A DNA stretch of 64,000 nucleotides from assembly GCA_015680685.1 (NCBI GenBank), contig MNCI01004872.1:1027882-1091881 (forward strand), given 5' to 3'. A program made the translations under genes and the position numbers. Positions 11,421 to 22,501 of this stretch are shown one piece after another (the stretch's first letter is position 1; each line of letters begins with the position of its first letter). A model generated the notes under the pieces. It was given only the letters and a program-made list of their open reading frames with translations, did not search any database and had not been told where the DNA came from. This stretch comes from Gnetum montanum (lineage: Eukaryota > Streptophyta > Gnetopsida > Gnetales > Gnetaceae).

Positions 11421-13125
11421 AGTTCAGAAACCATTGCATCCGCCAACTCAGCATAAATCCAACACTGTGGTGCATCTTCCTCTTCAAACCCAACGCCTCA
11501 TGTTACCTTATCAAGGCCACCACTCAATACTCTAACAACCATGGGGCCCAATGAATATTGCCACATGGGGAGACATGTTGATCCTTGCATACCATCTTAT
11601 GGTCACAAGTACCATAGTGGGTCAACTCCTTATAAATTAACCACATCTTATAACTTACCCCACTATGTCAACTCTAATCAAGTGTGTGAGCTCCAATGGG
11701 GTAAGTATGACCAGGTCCCAATATTTTCAACATGCAAGGATCCCCACCTTCCATTTATTAATTCTAGCCATGCTCAACCATTTAGTTATGGGGGGTATCC
11801 TCCATTCTAAAAACACATAATCAATAAATGTTTTTCTATTTCTTTAATTTTTCAACTTTTTGTTTTCTAGTTTTTCACCTTTTAATTTATTTTTTTATCT
11901 TTTAGTATTTTTATCTTTTTATGAGTAATCTCATCTACGAATAAAACACTCATGTGACTTGTTGGTTGAGGTGTTGTTCTATGCTATCAAGTCTCAGGTG
12001 ACTAATTATTTGAACAACGAGCCCATCACATCCACCCAACCATTCTATTAATAAGAGGTTCTACTCTGGGTACGTTGATATTCTTGATATCATTAAAACT
12101 TAAAGTAATTTTGTGCTCATTATGCCCAGAGTGAAAAATGATGGACTAAGAGGGAATGGCTAGGGTATGATATCAAGGGAACTTGTGGATTCTATTTGGT
12201 GACATTTGTAGGTTCTATCGTGTAGCTTGGTTGTACTAAGATCCTTGTAGATCTAACGAAAAATGGGAGTAAGAGTATTATAGGTACAAAAGGAAAAAAA
12301 AAGAAGAAAGAGAGAGAGAGAGAGGAAAAAGAGAGGGTGCCAAAGTGGCCAAACAAAAAATATTCCACAAAGAAAATCCAAGTCACTCCTCCCTTGCACA
12401 AAATTCCAAGTGATCATATGCCTTGCTATCATGGTGCTCTTATGGTTGTCCATCATTAGCTGAAACAATGCGATGTCACTGATCAGAGGAATGGACTTGG
12501 TCTTGATTTTGGAACAATGGGCTAATGGCACATTAATCATGCCCTACACTCAAGATTCATTGTGCCCTGAGTTAGTTGCCTCACATCCCAATCTCTGCAA
12601 CCCCTTCTCTGATTCATTCCATCTCGTTGTTCATGTATTTGTGACTTGTGTCTTGTATAGCATTGAATTCATACCTCATCACGGTGGTATCAACATGTGT
12701 GTGTTTTGTTGCATCTGTATAGATTATAGTTTACCCTTCTATGCCTATAGACATCTTAAGGTGTGGTTACGCAAGAGCATATAGGTTGGAACCTGCTTTG
12801 GGGAGGACCCACTTGTGTGACTTTTGTAATTTGTACTTGTTGCACACCACCACATCATCTTATACCCTCCAAGTACTTCAGTGCCAAATCTATTCTTTCC
12901 TTTATCATCATTTTATCAAACATTCCTCAAAACTAGGTCCTTTTATGTGTCACCTAAAAAAACTAGGTCCAACATTAAACTTTTAGGAAAACTTCCTCGA
13001 AAACATTTCTAACTCTAAAATCACACTAAGCAAAGAATTCTACATTTATTAAAGGCAATGAGTAAGGTATGAAATCATTGAATTTTTTTCAATAACCTTA
13101 CTAAAAATTTATATTTGTGTGATTA
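11421..13125 (+). other. Internal region without pol
   Basis: Where an autonomous gypsy element would carry protease, RT, RNase H and integrase, none of their motifs (DSG, the RT DD box, HHCC, TPYHPQANGQ) is visible in any frame. A further Tyr/Pro-rich stretch continues to about 11,810. A GA-rich microsatellite occupies 12,288-12,336. Open stretches of about 100 codons around 12,473-12,784 resemble nothing I know and are probably chance. Confidence 0.7.
12288..12336. repeat. GA-rich simple repeat
   Basis: An A/G-only run with a core (GA)n of about 9 units at its centre, on the + strand. Confidence 0.9.
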
Positions 13126-13452
13126 TAGATGGCCCCTAAAAGAAGAGAATAAAAAGGAACTTCTCAAAGTGTACCCGAACAACTTGGGGAAGGTAGAGGC
13201 TAAGGACCTCATGTAGAACATGTAGAGTAGAAGGCAATCATTCAGCATCCATCATGAAACTCTTGTTACTACATAATCTATCTAAGAAAATGGAGGAGAG
13301 GTCAGGACCTAAGCCTATGAAAAGGAATGACAACTATTTGTGGCATGGCATGTCAAGGCCAATCAAGTGTTCCAGCAGTTGCTGTGTCCATGAAAAGTGC
13401 CAACTCCATCAAACATTGGAACATCAACATGGATGGCTCATAATCCTTAGAT
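13126..13452 (+). pseudogene. Short 3' reading frame after a splice-acceptor-like site, unidentified
   Basis: A pyrimidine/T-rich stretch ending GTGTGATTATAG is followed immediately by ATGGCCCCTAAAAGAAGAG (MAPKRRE...), then a Gly/Glu/Ser-rich start with TAG/TAA/TGA stops in Trp or Gln-like positions. Athila-type elements commonly carry an additional ORF near the 3' end, some expressed from spliced RNA, and this could be a truncated version. I do not recognise the protein and no membrane segment is evident. Confidence 0.4.
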
Positions 13453-13728
13453 AAAAGAAAAGAAATGTCAGGTGCTTCTTCAATGGTATCAATCTCAAAA
13501 GCCTGATGCATAGGACAAAGGAAAGGCACCCATGGAAAAGCCACCACTACTGGGAACTCCATGAGTTCCATAAGTTTTATCTTTTGTGTATGTGTCCAAA
13601 TTTTGTTTAATTCTCCACTACAACATGAATAAATTTCTAGTGAGTCAATAATCCCATACCTATCCACTGTGTATTCAATTGAGCTTGTTCCCCACTTTCT
13701 TTGACTTGAGGATGAGTTGTTATTCAGT

Positions 13729-13738
13729 CATGGGGTTA
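13729..13738 (+). other. Polypurine tract before LTR C
   Basis: CATGGGGTTA directly before the TAATGA start of LTR C, within CAGTCATGGGG. It is related to the tracts before LTR B and before the 3' LTR at 30,249. Confidence 0.65.
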
Positions 13739-13774
13739 TAATGAAGTGCTAAGCAGTCGATGCATTAACTAGGT

Positions 13775-13800
13775 CACATATACAGGGCCCTGTATATGTG
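13775..13800. repeat. 26-bp perfect palindrome in LTR C
   Basis: Each arm is CACATATACAGGG with no spacer, centred on GGGCCC. A second inverted pair, GGCCGCGT...ACGCGGCC with a 2-base loop, follows at once (about 13,801-13,818). Both lie upstream of the TATA box. Confidence 0.9.
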
Positions 13801-13877
13801 GCCGCGTCCACGCGGCCCCATCGATGCATCCCTCCATGCGTCAACGTGGCCCCATTTACGCAGAGCCTATTTTAGCC

Positions 13878-13885
13878 TATAAATA
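13878..13885 (+). promoter_or_regulatory. TATA box of LTR C
   Basis: TATAAATA in the same conserved TTTTAGCC...AGTGTGCAC context as in LTRs A and B. Confidence 0.7.
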
Positions 13886-14633
13886 AGTGTGCACTCGCCA
13901 CACTTCAACACCTTTTTATCAATTGTAGTGAAGCCCTTGCATTTTGTTTCCATAGGAGTTAGAATATTTTTCCAGTGCATGCCCGTAGTGTGATGCTTGT
14001 AATTGTACGACACCTTTATTCGAGTGTGACGTACTTGGACGCACACATGACCAGAAATGAAGATTGAGATTACTTCATCATTGTAGCATTCACTTAGTTT
14101 TAATTATTTAATTTACTATTTTAATTGTTATTAATATTTATTATTTTCTTAGTTAATATTTCTTTATCATCATTTACTATTTCTGTTGTTAAATGCGGAA
14201 TGAGTATGACTTAATCACGATCATTTAAGTGTGACTACTTGGTAACCCAGTAGCGTACCTAGGATCTACACTTGGTAACCCTAGTAGTAGTCATGCACGA
14301 GGTCCAAGATGTGTATGGATGATTAAGGAATGGATGCTCATTGCACTTAGGTTAGCTTAAACTTCATTTCCTATTACTCATTAGTTTAATCAAGATTATT
14401 TTCCATTGTCTCTAAGAGTAGCACTAATTTAGGATCACATCATACACCTCACTCTGGACCAAACCATTTGTGACAAAGCAAATACTAGTCCAGGTGGGAA
14501 GATAGTGAACTATGATCAACATGTAACTATCTAGATACCATGACTAGCTTGTCCATAGAGTTCGACTGGATCACACGTAAACACTTATATTCGTAGGGTT
14601 GAGTGTAGGGGTACCTCGCTGCTCATCACCTCT

Positions 14634-15401
14634 TGTAATACAAGCATGAGAATCTTGGCAATAATATAATCATCAAGAAGATGTTAGAGAAAGAACAAGA
14701 TTATTGTGTTGTGGCCTAAAAAGAGGAACACATAGTATCCAATTCAACCCTTTACTCAACATGAATATAATAATAAATAAACATCAAATCAATTTTTATT
14801 ATTTTCTAGCATTCATGAATAGATGTGTTTTATAGAATCCCTAATTATTAGTTTTTCAGTTCATTTTAGTCATTATTTTTAATGAGAATTGACTTCTCAT
14901 TATTCCCAAGCATGACCCCATTAAGTTTGCATATATATCAAGGCCATTTGACAACGTAAAGTTTGTAAAATTAGAGTAATATAGTAGCTATATACATTTT
15001 CATTCTTTTTAGTTCCTCTCTTCTCAATTTCCATTATTTCTATTGTATTTTAATCACTTTTCCTTAATTTTTTTGAATTAAAGCTTCATAGCTCTCTTTC
15101 ATAGCTTCATAGATCTAGATTCTTAGTCATAAATCATTCACATTAAAATTTTCTACTAATTTCATATTTGAAGGTTAAATTTAATAGTTATTTATATGTT
15201 TCACATTGCTATGATTTTTTCTATAACCAAATTATAAGTATTTTAGTCCCAAGTTTCTCCTTCTTTGAAGGTGAATTTAACCATATAAAATTCACTAAAA
15301 TTTAAGCTTGTAATCATAAGAATTTCAAGTTTTAAAATTAATTAAAAATCATGATCAATTTATGTTATTATAGGTAGTAGAATCAAAATTTCACCATTAC
15401 T
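14634..15401 (+). other. Resumed copia 3' end and untranslated region
   Basis: Sequence directly after the right target duplication fits as the continuation of the copia coding end interrupted at 7,933: a few more codons, then stops. It is followed by AT-rich non-coding DNA up to the 3' LTR. No other gene is visible. Confidence 0.55.
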
Positions 15402-15814
15402 TGTGATGCTCTAGAAATTAACTTTTTTTAGACCATGACTCATGGTCCTCTCATGATAAAATAACATAACTTTTAATTAACTCATTGAGTCAAAAATAAT
15501 TCATGATTATTGGGAATTATCATTCACAACTTATTACAATTTACCATGATTCATGGTCATCTTATGCTAAAGGACCATGACTTCTAGTTTGCCTATGGCA
15601 TCCTCATGATATATTTTCTCTATGTTTCCAGTCACCGTAACATGTGGTTAACTCATGTTATAACACCAAAACTTGTATTTAGCTTATGGTATAGTGATCA
15701 CCACTCATTCTATAATACCATGACTTATGGTAAATTGAATGTTTAAAACAATTTCCAAATTTTGAGCTCATTTATAGCCTTGGTTTATTTCACATTTCTT
15801 CCTTGGCTCTGTTA
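15402..15814 (+). repeat. 3' LTR of the copia element
   Basis: Colinear with 3,408-3,897, including the shared AAGGACCATGACTTCT block, ATATATTTTCTCT, and CTCATTTATAGCC/CTCATTTATAACC near the end. The terminal ...TCTGTTA corresponds to ...TCTATCA of the 5' copy. The body repeats an ACCATGACT..TGGTC motif. The left edge is approximate. Confidence 0.7.
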
Positions 15815-16193
15815 AAGAGGTCTTACTCTAATTATGTGTCTTATCTTTATGATACATTTCTTATTCCATAATAGTAACATCAATAATTAATAGGACCTAA
15901 TTGTTGGAACTTGCAAATTAGAGTGCTTTCTCTTCTATGTAATAAACTTCACCATGTCTTCCTCCTTCCTATCGTAAAACTTAGTAGGCTATGTATTAAA
16001 TGCCTTAGGTAATACCTAAGTAATATTATTCATATCTAACATAACTATCTTAATAGCCATAGGTCTACTAATTTCCATCATGATATTTTATATTATTACA
16101 AGGAAAAATTTTCAATTAGCTACAACAAGGATAAGCATACTTTTTAATGTAATGTACTAGCCTTATTTTCCATCATCATATACCATTGGGAAG
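15815..16193. other. Short spacer between the copia and Tat-like elements
   Basis: AT-rich sequence without recognisable coding or repeat structure. It ends with GGAAG (16,189-16,193), the left target duplication of the Tat-like element. Confidence 0.6.
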
Positions 16194-17238
16194 TGTAGCA
16201 ATAGAGAAATTTAGATGCTAGAAAGTAAATATCCCCATGAAAAATAGTTAAACCTCAAGTCCAAAAGCCTAAAGGATCTTATGTGCCTTAGATGGTTTTA
16301 CTGATCACCTAAGGACTTAATGTTTTGTTACCAAGTTCGAGTAAGTGATGTAAATTGATGATAAACTTACGAGCAATAAATTCAACACCAAATCTGTGAA
16401 TGGACTTGGTGTCAACATAGAAAATGTAAAGAGAGATGTCCAAAACATTGTAAATTTGTATTAAATTTGTAAAATATTGGTTCCAAAGATATGGATATGC
16501 AAGCCTTTGGGGCTTTCAAAGTATGGAACTACATGGATTTGACAAATCCCTTTGAAATTTTTGTTGGAAGATCTAGTGTATGGGTGGGAAAGGTATATTT
16601 TAAAGCCATACTAGATGCATTTGGCTTACTGAATCTATGTCAAACTGAAAAACTACAACACGTTTAAGATAATCTTAATGGTTGATGCTAGAAATGGCTA
16701 TGTGCTCTCAGATCTTTAGTTGCTCCAAAGGTGTCAAATTTTTGAAGACTCCAAAGATCTAAGAGTCCCCAAAAGTGATATTGGTTTTTGTTTATATAGA
16801 CTATGTCTTTCTATTTTAACATTGAGTCTATTCTAACAAGTTTCCTAGCATTCTACATAGCATTTTTTCATAATTTATTCTAGCCAAAAATTTAGTGTTT
16901 TTCAATTTATGATGGTAAGTAGATATAGTGTTTTTACATAACTTAGGCTAGGACTAGTAGCATTTTTCACAACATGAACTTAATTTACAATGGTCTAGCA
17001 TAATCCATAGAATTTCTCATGCTTTATGCTAAAAATTGTACTTTACATAATGAGGATGCTTTGGGGTTTCACTAAAATGGGATTACAAGATGAAATTTTT
17101 GAAAGGAAATCAAGGAATTTCTTTTACATTGGAATCCAATTAAAATTACATTCAAACTTAGATAGAAGGGGCTTGAGTTTTCTCCTTTGGCCACTAGGAT
17201 TCCCTATTTATAATAAAATTTCTCTTTGAGGTTTTTCA
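16194..17238 (-). repeat. 3' LTR of the Tat-like element
   Basis: Colinear with 47,171-48,220: shared CCTTAGATGGTTTTA..GATCACCTAAGGACTTAATG, a conserved short reading frame (16,491-16,745 here), TAGCATTTTTC-type repeats, and CTTTGGCCACTAGGATTCCCTATTTA near the right end. On the - strand it begins TGAAAAACC and ends GCTACA. Just outside its start, AATAAAGAGGAACCAA on the - strand (17,239-17,256) is a plausible polypurine tract. Confidence 0.8.
16491..16745 (+). pseudogene. Reading frame inside the Tat LTR, copy 1 (broken)
   Basis: Runs antisense to the element and parallels the intact 89-codon frame at 47,456-47,725: AFGAFKVWN... here, AFKVWNNKD... there, both ending at the same TGA. This copy has TAA, TGA and TAG stops, the last two where copy 2 has Trp codons. 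I do not recognise the protein. Confidence 0.5.
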
Positions 17239-18360
17239 TTGGTTCCTCTTTATTGATGTTTAGAGGATTGACTTGAAAGACATCAATAAAGAATGTGAAA
17301 CACTACTGTAGGTTCATCATAAATGCTTCTTTCTTCACACTTAATGTTGTAGGTGTTGAATCATTTCGAGGAGTACCTATGATAATGAGGGAAGGTTAAA
17401 ATGGGAATGACGAGAATTAAGAGTATATTATTCTAGCTAAATGTTGATTTGGGAATGGTCGAATAGGCTTACAAAGAATCCCAAATGTATTGACATCAAT
17501 GCTATGGATTAATGGTACAATCACTAATTGATAATTACTTTGCACTTAGTTTACTAGTTATTGACTATTTTTGGAGAAACTAATACTTTTCCATGGGTTA
17601 CTTTGGCCACTTGGATCTTTGTTAATTTTTTTTCTTGAGCCATTACTTTATTGTATTTTAGGCTACTTTGTCCTCTTGGCTTTCTTAGATTTATTGGCTT
17701 TTCTCACTTTTTTTGGTAATGAAACCTTCTTTGGGTTTCAATGACAATGCCAAACTTTTGTAATCTTACTGAATGAAGCATTTGGAGATTTAGAAAATCA
17801 ATAGATTAAGCATGTAAAGTATATCACATGGCTAAGATACAAGAATGTTTCATAGAGATTTTCATTGTAAGTAGGGTATGAAAGACTAAAGTTGTTGAAT
17901 GGTTATAGCTCAGAGGAGGTAGTGGGAAGGATAAAAAGGAAAGTACCTCTAGCATGGTCAAACAAGTTAACTAAATCTCATGTGTTGAGATCATGTGGTA
18001 ACTTACGATTGTAATGAGTCACATATTTGTAATGACTCCAAGTTCATTCTAAAAACACAACTTAGAGAGAATAATAAACTAAATCAAAGAAAGATAGTAT
18101 AACAAGAGATAACATGAGATTAGCAAGTAAAAATTGGCCACAATGAGATACAATTAATAGAACTTAATAATGTCGTATTTGCTTTTATATTTTTATAGAA
18201 TTTGCTATGTTTTTGAAACCAAGGGAGAAAGGTCTTGCATGTGCACTTATCATAAGTCACAAATTTTGTCCACGTCATGTATTCAATTAAATATGAAAAT
18301 AGAAGAAAATAAGAATGAGAAGTAAATAGGTTAACATTTGATTTAATATGGCTTAAGATA
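17239..18360 (-). other. Tat 3' untranslated region
   Basis: Lies between the integrase end and the 3' LTR on the - strand. No coding motifs were found. AT-rich. Confidence 0.55.
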
Positions 18361-18379
18361 GGAATGGTTGACTAGATTA

Positions 18380-19120
18380 GTCAACTCATTCCCATCTAGG
18401 TCTACTAACCTGAAGGCTCTATTGCCATAGGCTTTGGTCATGAGGAAGGATTTTTCCTAGTTAAATGAAAACTTATTTTTATGTTCACAAATAATCTTGA
18501 GAACTAGGTCTTCTTCTTTGAATTTCCATTAATTAGAATCATGATGATACTACTATCTTTGCATCTCTTAGTATCACTAGATGTTGGTAAGTATATGTAT
18601 TCATTACTATTCTACCAAATCCAAATCAATGATATGAAACTTATTATTTTGTTGATCATTGATGTAGTTGGATAGAGCTACCCTCAAGGATGGAACCTAC
18701 AATTCAAGAGGAAAAATAGCTTTAGATTCATAAGATAGGTTGCATGGTATAACACTGGTTGTAGTACAAAACATTATCCTATAGACACATAGTGCATATA
18801 GTGGTTGTTCATGCCACTTGCATTTACTATTGCTTAGAATTTTCTTAAGAAGGTTAATGATAAATTTATTTCTTTCTTTGACTTGTCCATTGGCGTATGG
18901 ATAATATGGTGTAGAGAAACAATGTTTAATGCATAACTATTTATAAAAGGCTTGCGTTTTGTAGCTACAAAATTGTGATCTATTATCAATGATAATGTTT
19001 AGAGGTAGGCCAAAACATATTAATATGTTGTCTAAGATGAATTGACATACTTGCTCTAAATTTTTTTTCCTTAAAGGGATTGCTTATACACATTTTATGA
19101 CATATTTGGTCATAGTGATA
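18380..19120 (-). pseudogene. Tat-like integrase, degraded
   Basis: On the - strand, the catalytic core shows LNIIIDNRSQF (about 18,970-19,003, family 'IITDNGTQF') and STPYYPYANGQVKERNKF (about 18,866-18,918, family 'STPYYPQANGQVEATNK'), giving the second Asp and the catalytic Glu. Downstream, a 'W.EQPLYALCVYR' and 'LRVA' segment matches the integrase tail 'W...L...LWAYR...SLRV'. Stops replace Trp and Gln. It would have inserted the cDNA. Confidence 0.85.
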
Positions 19121-19721
19121 ACAAAAACTATATCATGCAACGGAATTAGGTGTGATAGGTATAATGATGTTAATTCCCCATTGTTGGAATGACCATGTAA
19201 TATGAGTGAAGTGTAGTATTGTTGGTGGCACATGTATAAAGTTGCTGTGCCATTGGCATGTATCACAAGTTTTTAGTTTTTGCATGCAATTTGTTTCCAT
19301 ATATGGCCAATAGTATCATAGGTAGCTAATCTGAGCAGCCATAGCTCTAGGTCCTCTATGTCCACCACATATGCCATCATGCACCTATTGTAGGACTATA
19401 TGAGCTTCTTTTTTACTCAAGGATACTAACAATACATCATAATATGTCTTGTGACATAATATGTTATTAGCCATTATGATATATTATTTTGAGCATTTTC
19501 GTATGGCATCCTTCTGAGAAGTAGATAGGTTTTGTGGAGGTTCATCATGCATGAAGTAAAACTTGATATCATCATACCATTCATTTTGAGATTTTTTGCC
19601 TATTGTTACTACACAAGTGTTTTTAGTGTGCTACATGATGGAATGAGCATAGTTTTCCATCATGAAAGGAAACCTACTAAACACATCTGGTGTCACACTT
19701 AAGGATAATGTTGTGATGGCA

Positions 19722-20010
19722 TTAGTAAGCATATTTTTCTTGGGAGATATGTTGAATATCAACTTCTATAAATTGTTGGATAAGTGTTTTAGCTAGGTCA
19801 CAGTAAGATAAAAAGTGTTTGGCTTTACATGTATAGAATTTGGTTACTTTGTTGATTACTAGTTGAGAGTCATCTTTTATGATTAGATGTGTATATTCAT
19901 GGTCACAAGCTATGATCAATCCTCTAACTAGCCCTTCACATTCACTACATTATTGGTACATTGGAATTCAAAATGGTGGGTGAAGGATTAAATTTCTCTA
20001 GTAGGGAGTA
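19722..20010 (-). pseudogene. Tat-like RNase H, degraded
   Basis: On the - strand reads IIKDDSQLVINKVTKFYTCK and later FIEVDIQHISQEKYA, matching the second RNase H domain of Tat elements ('..GDSQLVI.QV.G.Y..K' and '.....HI.RE.N..AD'). The first ~65 codons of it are open. The expected Gly-Asp reads Asp-Asp. The distance to the RT block is too short for a complete RT plus RNase H, so an internal deletion lies between. Confidence 0.8.
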
Positions 20011-20279
20011 TGATGATGATAATGATAATGGCTTCATTTGTAGTTGAAGCTCCATCAACATTCATAATGGCCTCATAACCTTCAGGCACATCATTGATAA
20101 TGTTGGCATGTTCATCTAGGAACCCATAATCTATGGTTACTTTGTCCTTGACTGGAGAAGTGGTTAGTTATATGGCTATGGATTAACCTTTGGTTGAGGC
20201 TTGTAATACATAGTGTAGGTCAAATTTGGCTATGATGACTTTCTATTGGGCTATTCAACTACTTATAGATGTTGGATGT

Positions 20280-20900
20280 AATGACTCCTAGTATGTTATC
20301 TTTGGGAACTACGACAATGTTGGACACCTAGTCCACATAATTAATAGGTCTAATGAAACCTGCTTGGTAAAGCTTCTTAGTTTTATTAAGAATTTCTAAG
20401 GCTAAATCAGATCTAATCTTGTAAATATTTTGCTTGATAGGCTTTATGCTAGCATTGAGTATTATATTATGTTAAACTATACATGGGTCCAGTCCAAACA
20501 TGTCTTTGTAGGATCATGCAAAGTCTTTAATGTTATCTTGTAAATATTTGGTTATATACAACGAAAGTTGAGGTTCAAGAGAGAAACTTAGTTTCAAGGT
20601 ATTTCCCTAATCATTATGAGTTATCATTGGAATTTTAAATAGGGAATCTTCTACGATGTTTCCAACTCTTAGATCTAGAGTTTTGACTATATAGTTAGGT
20701 CATTCCAAGGTTTTCTCAATTGCAGTTATGTATTCTAGGAGGTATTTGGGCTCAAGATCTAGGCATTCATGGTTAATTAGTCGATTAATATTACCAGATG
20801 ATCTAGATAATCTTAAAGGTTAGTTGAACTATCATCACATCTTCATCGATTAGTTTTGCATGTCAAAGGAAGCACATTACATGACATCTGTATAGCCTAT
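20280..20900 (-). pseudogene. Tat-like reverse transcriptase N-terminal part, truncated
   Basis: On the - strand reads DFA-stop-SYKDMFGLDPCIV (about 20,475-20,526), the Tat hallmark 'FAWSYEDMPGLDP.IV', then IRSDLALEILNKTKKLYQAG, FIRPINYVD and SNIVVVPK. The sequence then breaks off before the catalytic DD box and resumes in the RNase H. A pre-RT linker lies at 20,530-20,830. Confidence 0.82.
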
Positions 20901-20949
20901 TGATCAAATAAAAATAAAATAATATAATATGATATAATATAATAAGTTA

Positions 20950-22490
20950 TATGAGTTTTTATCTTGGTCATTTCATTAGTACAATAGATAATAATTTAAT
21001 GTGAAGATCATAAATGCATAAAATAATGTATTTTTTGTTAAAACATGTCATAATATGAGTGTATCCCCTCATGAATAGCACTTTCCCCAAGCTAGGTATT
21101 ATATCCCTAGTTTGGCAATGTATTCTTCATTTTATACTAGGATTTACATAGGGTCAATCTATTTCCTTGACATTGTTTTTCCACTAGAAATATGAGACTC
21201 ATAGGTAACATATTTGTTATTTTAGTAATGTTTTTTACAAGATATATCATTTTCCCATATTTACATGGAAATTTACACTAGAATAGCCTATTTTTCTCAA
21301 TATCCTTTTTCACTAGCATATTTTGGGATTCAATAACACTTTTCTCTATGCTTGGTGTTTCCAAGGATTTTTAGGTAGCATTGGCAAGATCAGTATAGAG
21401 GAGAGAGCTTGATAGCATTTTGGATAGTGTAGGATAAGAAGAGAGGCAATGTATTCATTTTGATTTTGAGCAAAGCAAGGAAGGTAGGTTTTTCACATTT
21501 AGGATAGGTAAGGTACTATATTTGGGAATTTATGCTAGAGCAACATAAATCGTAGTGTTTTTGGAGATTAAAGGAAGCTAGGAGAGCAACATATTTTCTC
21601 ATCCTTGACTTGTGTAGGGAAAGGTAATTAGCATATTTTAAATTTTCATGGGACTTTACATTCAATTAGTCTAATTTTCTAGTTTTTTATATATTTTAAC
21701 TGAGGATAACCATTGATTTGTTACCTTGTCATTTTATCTTTTGAGTGTAGGATTTTTTTCTCAAAAGTAGATAGCAAGAGTAGACAAGATAGGATTCAAC
21801 CGTGATGGTAAGAAGGAATGGATCCACAAATAAATGCATGGCAATGGAGGACGTAGGGAAAGTGAAACAAATCATAAAATTGAGGTTACTAAATCCTTCT
21901 ATAGGAGAGTCATTGATAGTTAAAATTCCTAGGTACCTCATGCTTTTCCAACATTTTTCCTTGTTTTGACCAATGCAAGCCCTAGTACATTCTTCTTTCA
22001 TAGCTTGATTTGCCAGTGTTTTCATATTTTGTCTATAGTAGCCTAGGGTGTTTTGTTCTTTGATAAGGTGAAAGAAACATACTAATTCTTTTGGCTTCTT
22101 GTATTAGCATTTTTATGTTTTCTCTAGTTATGTACGTAGTGTTTTGCTATTTTTAGCCACGAAAGTAGTGTTTTTTTGGATTTTCATGGTCTTAGAGACT
22201 TTTCTTTGGCTTGGAATTAGCATATTTCATCCCTTTTCTTGTGGGAGGTAGGATATTAGGGTTTTGGTACCTAGAAGGTAGTGTATTAGGGTTTTTTATT
22301 AGTTGAAGACCAAGGTATTTGTTTTTATTACCTAGGTAGATAACATCTTTTTTTTCTTTCCTATAAAGATAGCATTTTTCATTTCTAGCCTTGGGAAAAT
22401 AATGCATTTATATTTTAATGCTATTTTGGGGAGAAGAAGGATAATGTATATGCTTCTTGTCTTGGAAGGCTCAACACTTTTCTCTTTATG
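20950..22490. repeat. Degenerate tandem array (TAGCATTTTT type), left part
   Basis: Loose repeats about 35-45 bases long on the + strand, with a core like CTTGGAGACTAGCATTTTTGTAATTTC. Individual units vary much. Similar units continue at 25,697-26,090 across the inserted 3.19 kb unit, and weaker ones occur inside the Tat LTRs. No coding sequence. Confidence 0.65.
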
Positions 22491-22501
22491 AAATATAAAA
22501 T

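Larger units (their letters stand above)
7936..14628 (+). mobile_element. Athila-like gypsy composite with three LTRs, probably non-autonomous
   Basis: The layout is LTR A (354 bp), internal fragment (497 bp), LTR B (890 bp), internal region (4,062 bp), LTR C (890 bp), all on the + strand. LTRs begin TGATGA (TAATGA in C) and end TCATCA. Both LTR A and LTR B are followed by a primer site of tRNA-Asp type. The outer flanks are TCTCT (7,931-7,935) and CCTCT (14,629-14,633), a near-perfect 5-bp target duplication inside the copia 3' coding end. This argues that the three-LTR block sits at a single insertion site. Only gag-like coding sequence was found. RT, RNase H and integrase are absent, so I infer a gag-only non-autonomous element. 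Confidence 0.88.
13739..14628 (+). repeat. LTR C (right, full length)
   Basis: 890 bp, colinear with LTR B: TATA box 13,878-13,885 and TTGGTAACCC motifs at 14,239 and 14,272. The AATAAA of LTR B reads AATGAA here. It ends GCTCATCA and is followed by CCTCT, the right copy of the target duplication. The start is TAATGA rather than TGATGA. Confidence 0.93.
3408..15814 (+). mobile_element. Ty1/copia LTR retrotransposon, split by a nested insertion
   Basis: Two related LTRs flank a degraded copia polyprotein in the order gag, protease, integrase, RT, RNase H, which is diagnostic of Ty1/copia. A tRNA-Met-like primer site follows the 5' LTR. The reading frame is interrupted near its 3' end by the element at 7,936-14,628, and copia-derived sequence resumes at about 14,634. 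Without the insert the element would be about 5.7 kb, a normal copia length. Many stops and frameshifts show it is long dead. The outer LTR edges are approximate and I could not identify its own target duplication. Confidence 0.85.

Noticed and set aside
10897-11535. Two open frames of about 105 codons as independent genes
   Set aside because: A neighbouring frame gives the expected Pro/Tyr-rich gag tail. These are its frame shadows.
12473-12784. 103-codon open frame (and overlapping ones) as a gene
   Set aside because: Several overlapping frames of similar length on both strands, no domain, and no splice or promoter context. Consistent with chance.
3408-15814. Target duplication of the copia element
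   Set aside because: Left LTR edge is uncertain and no 5-bp match stands out.
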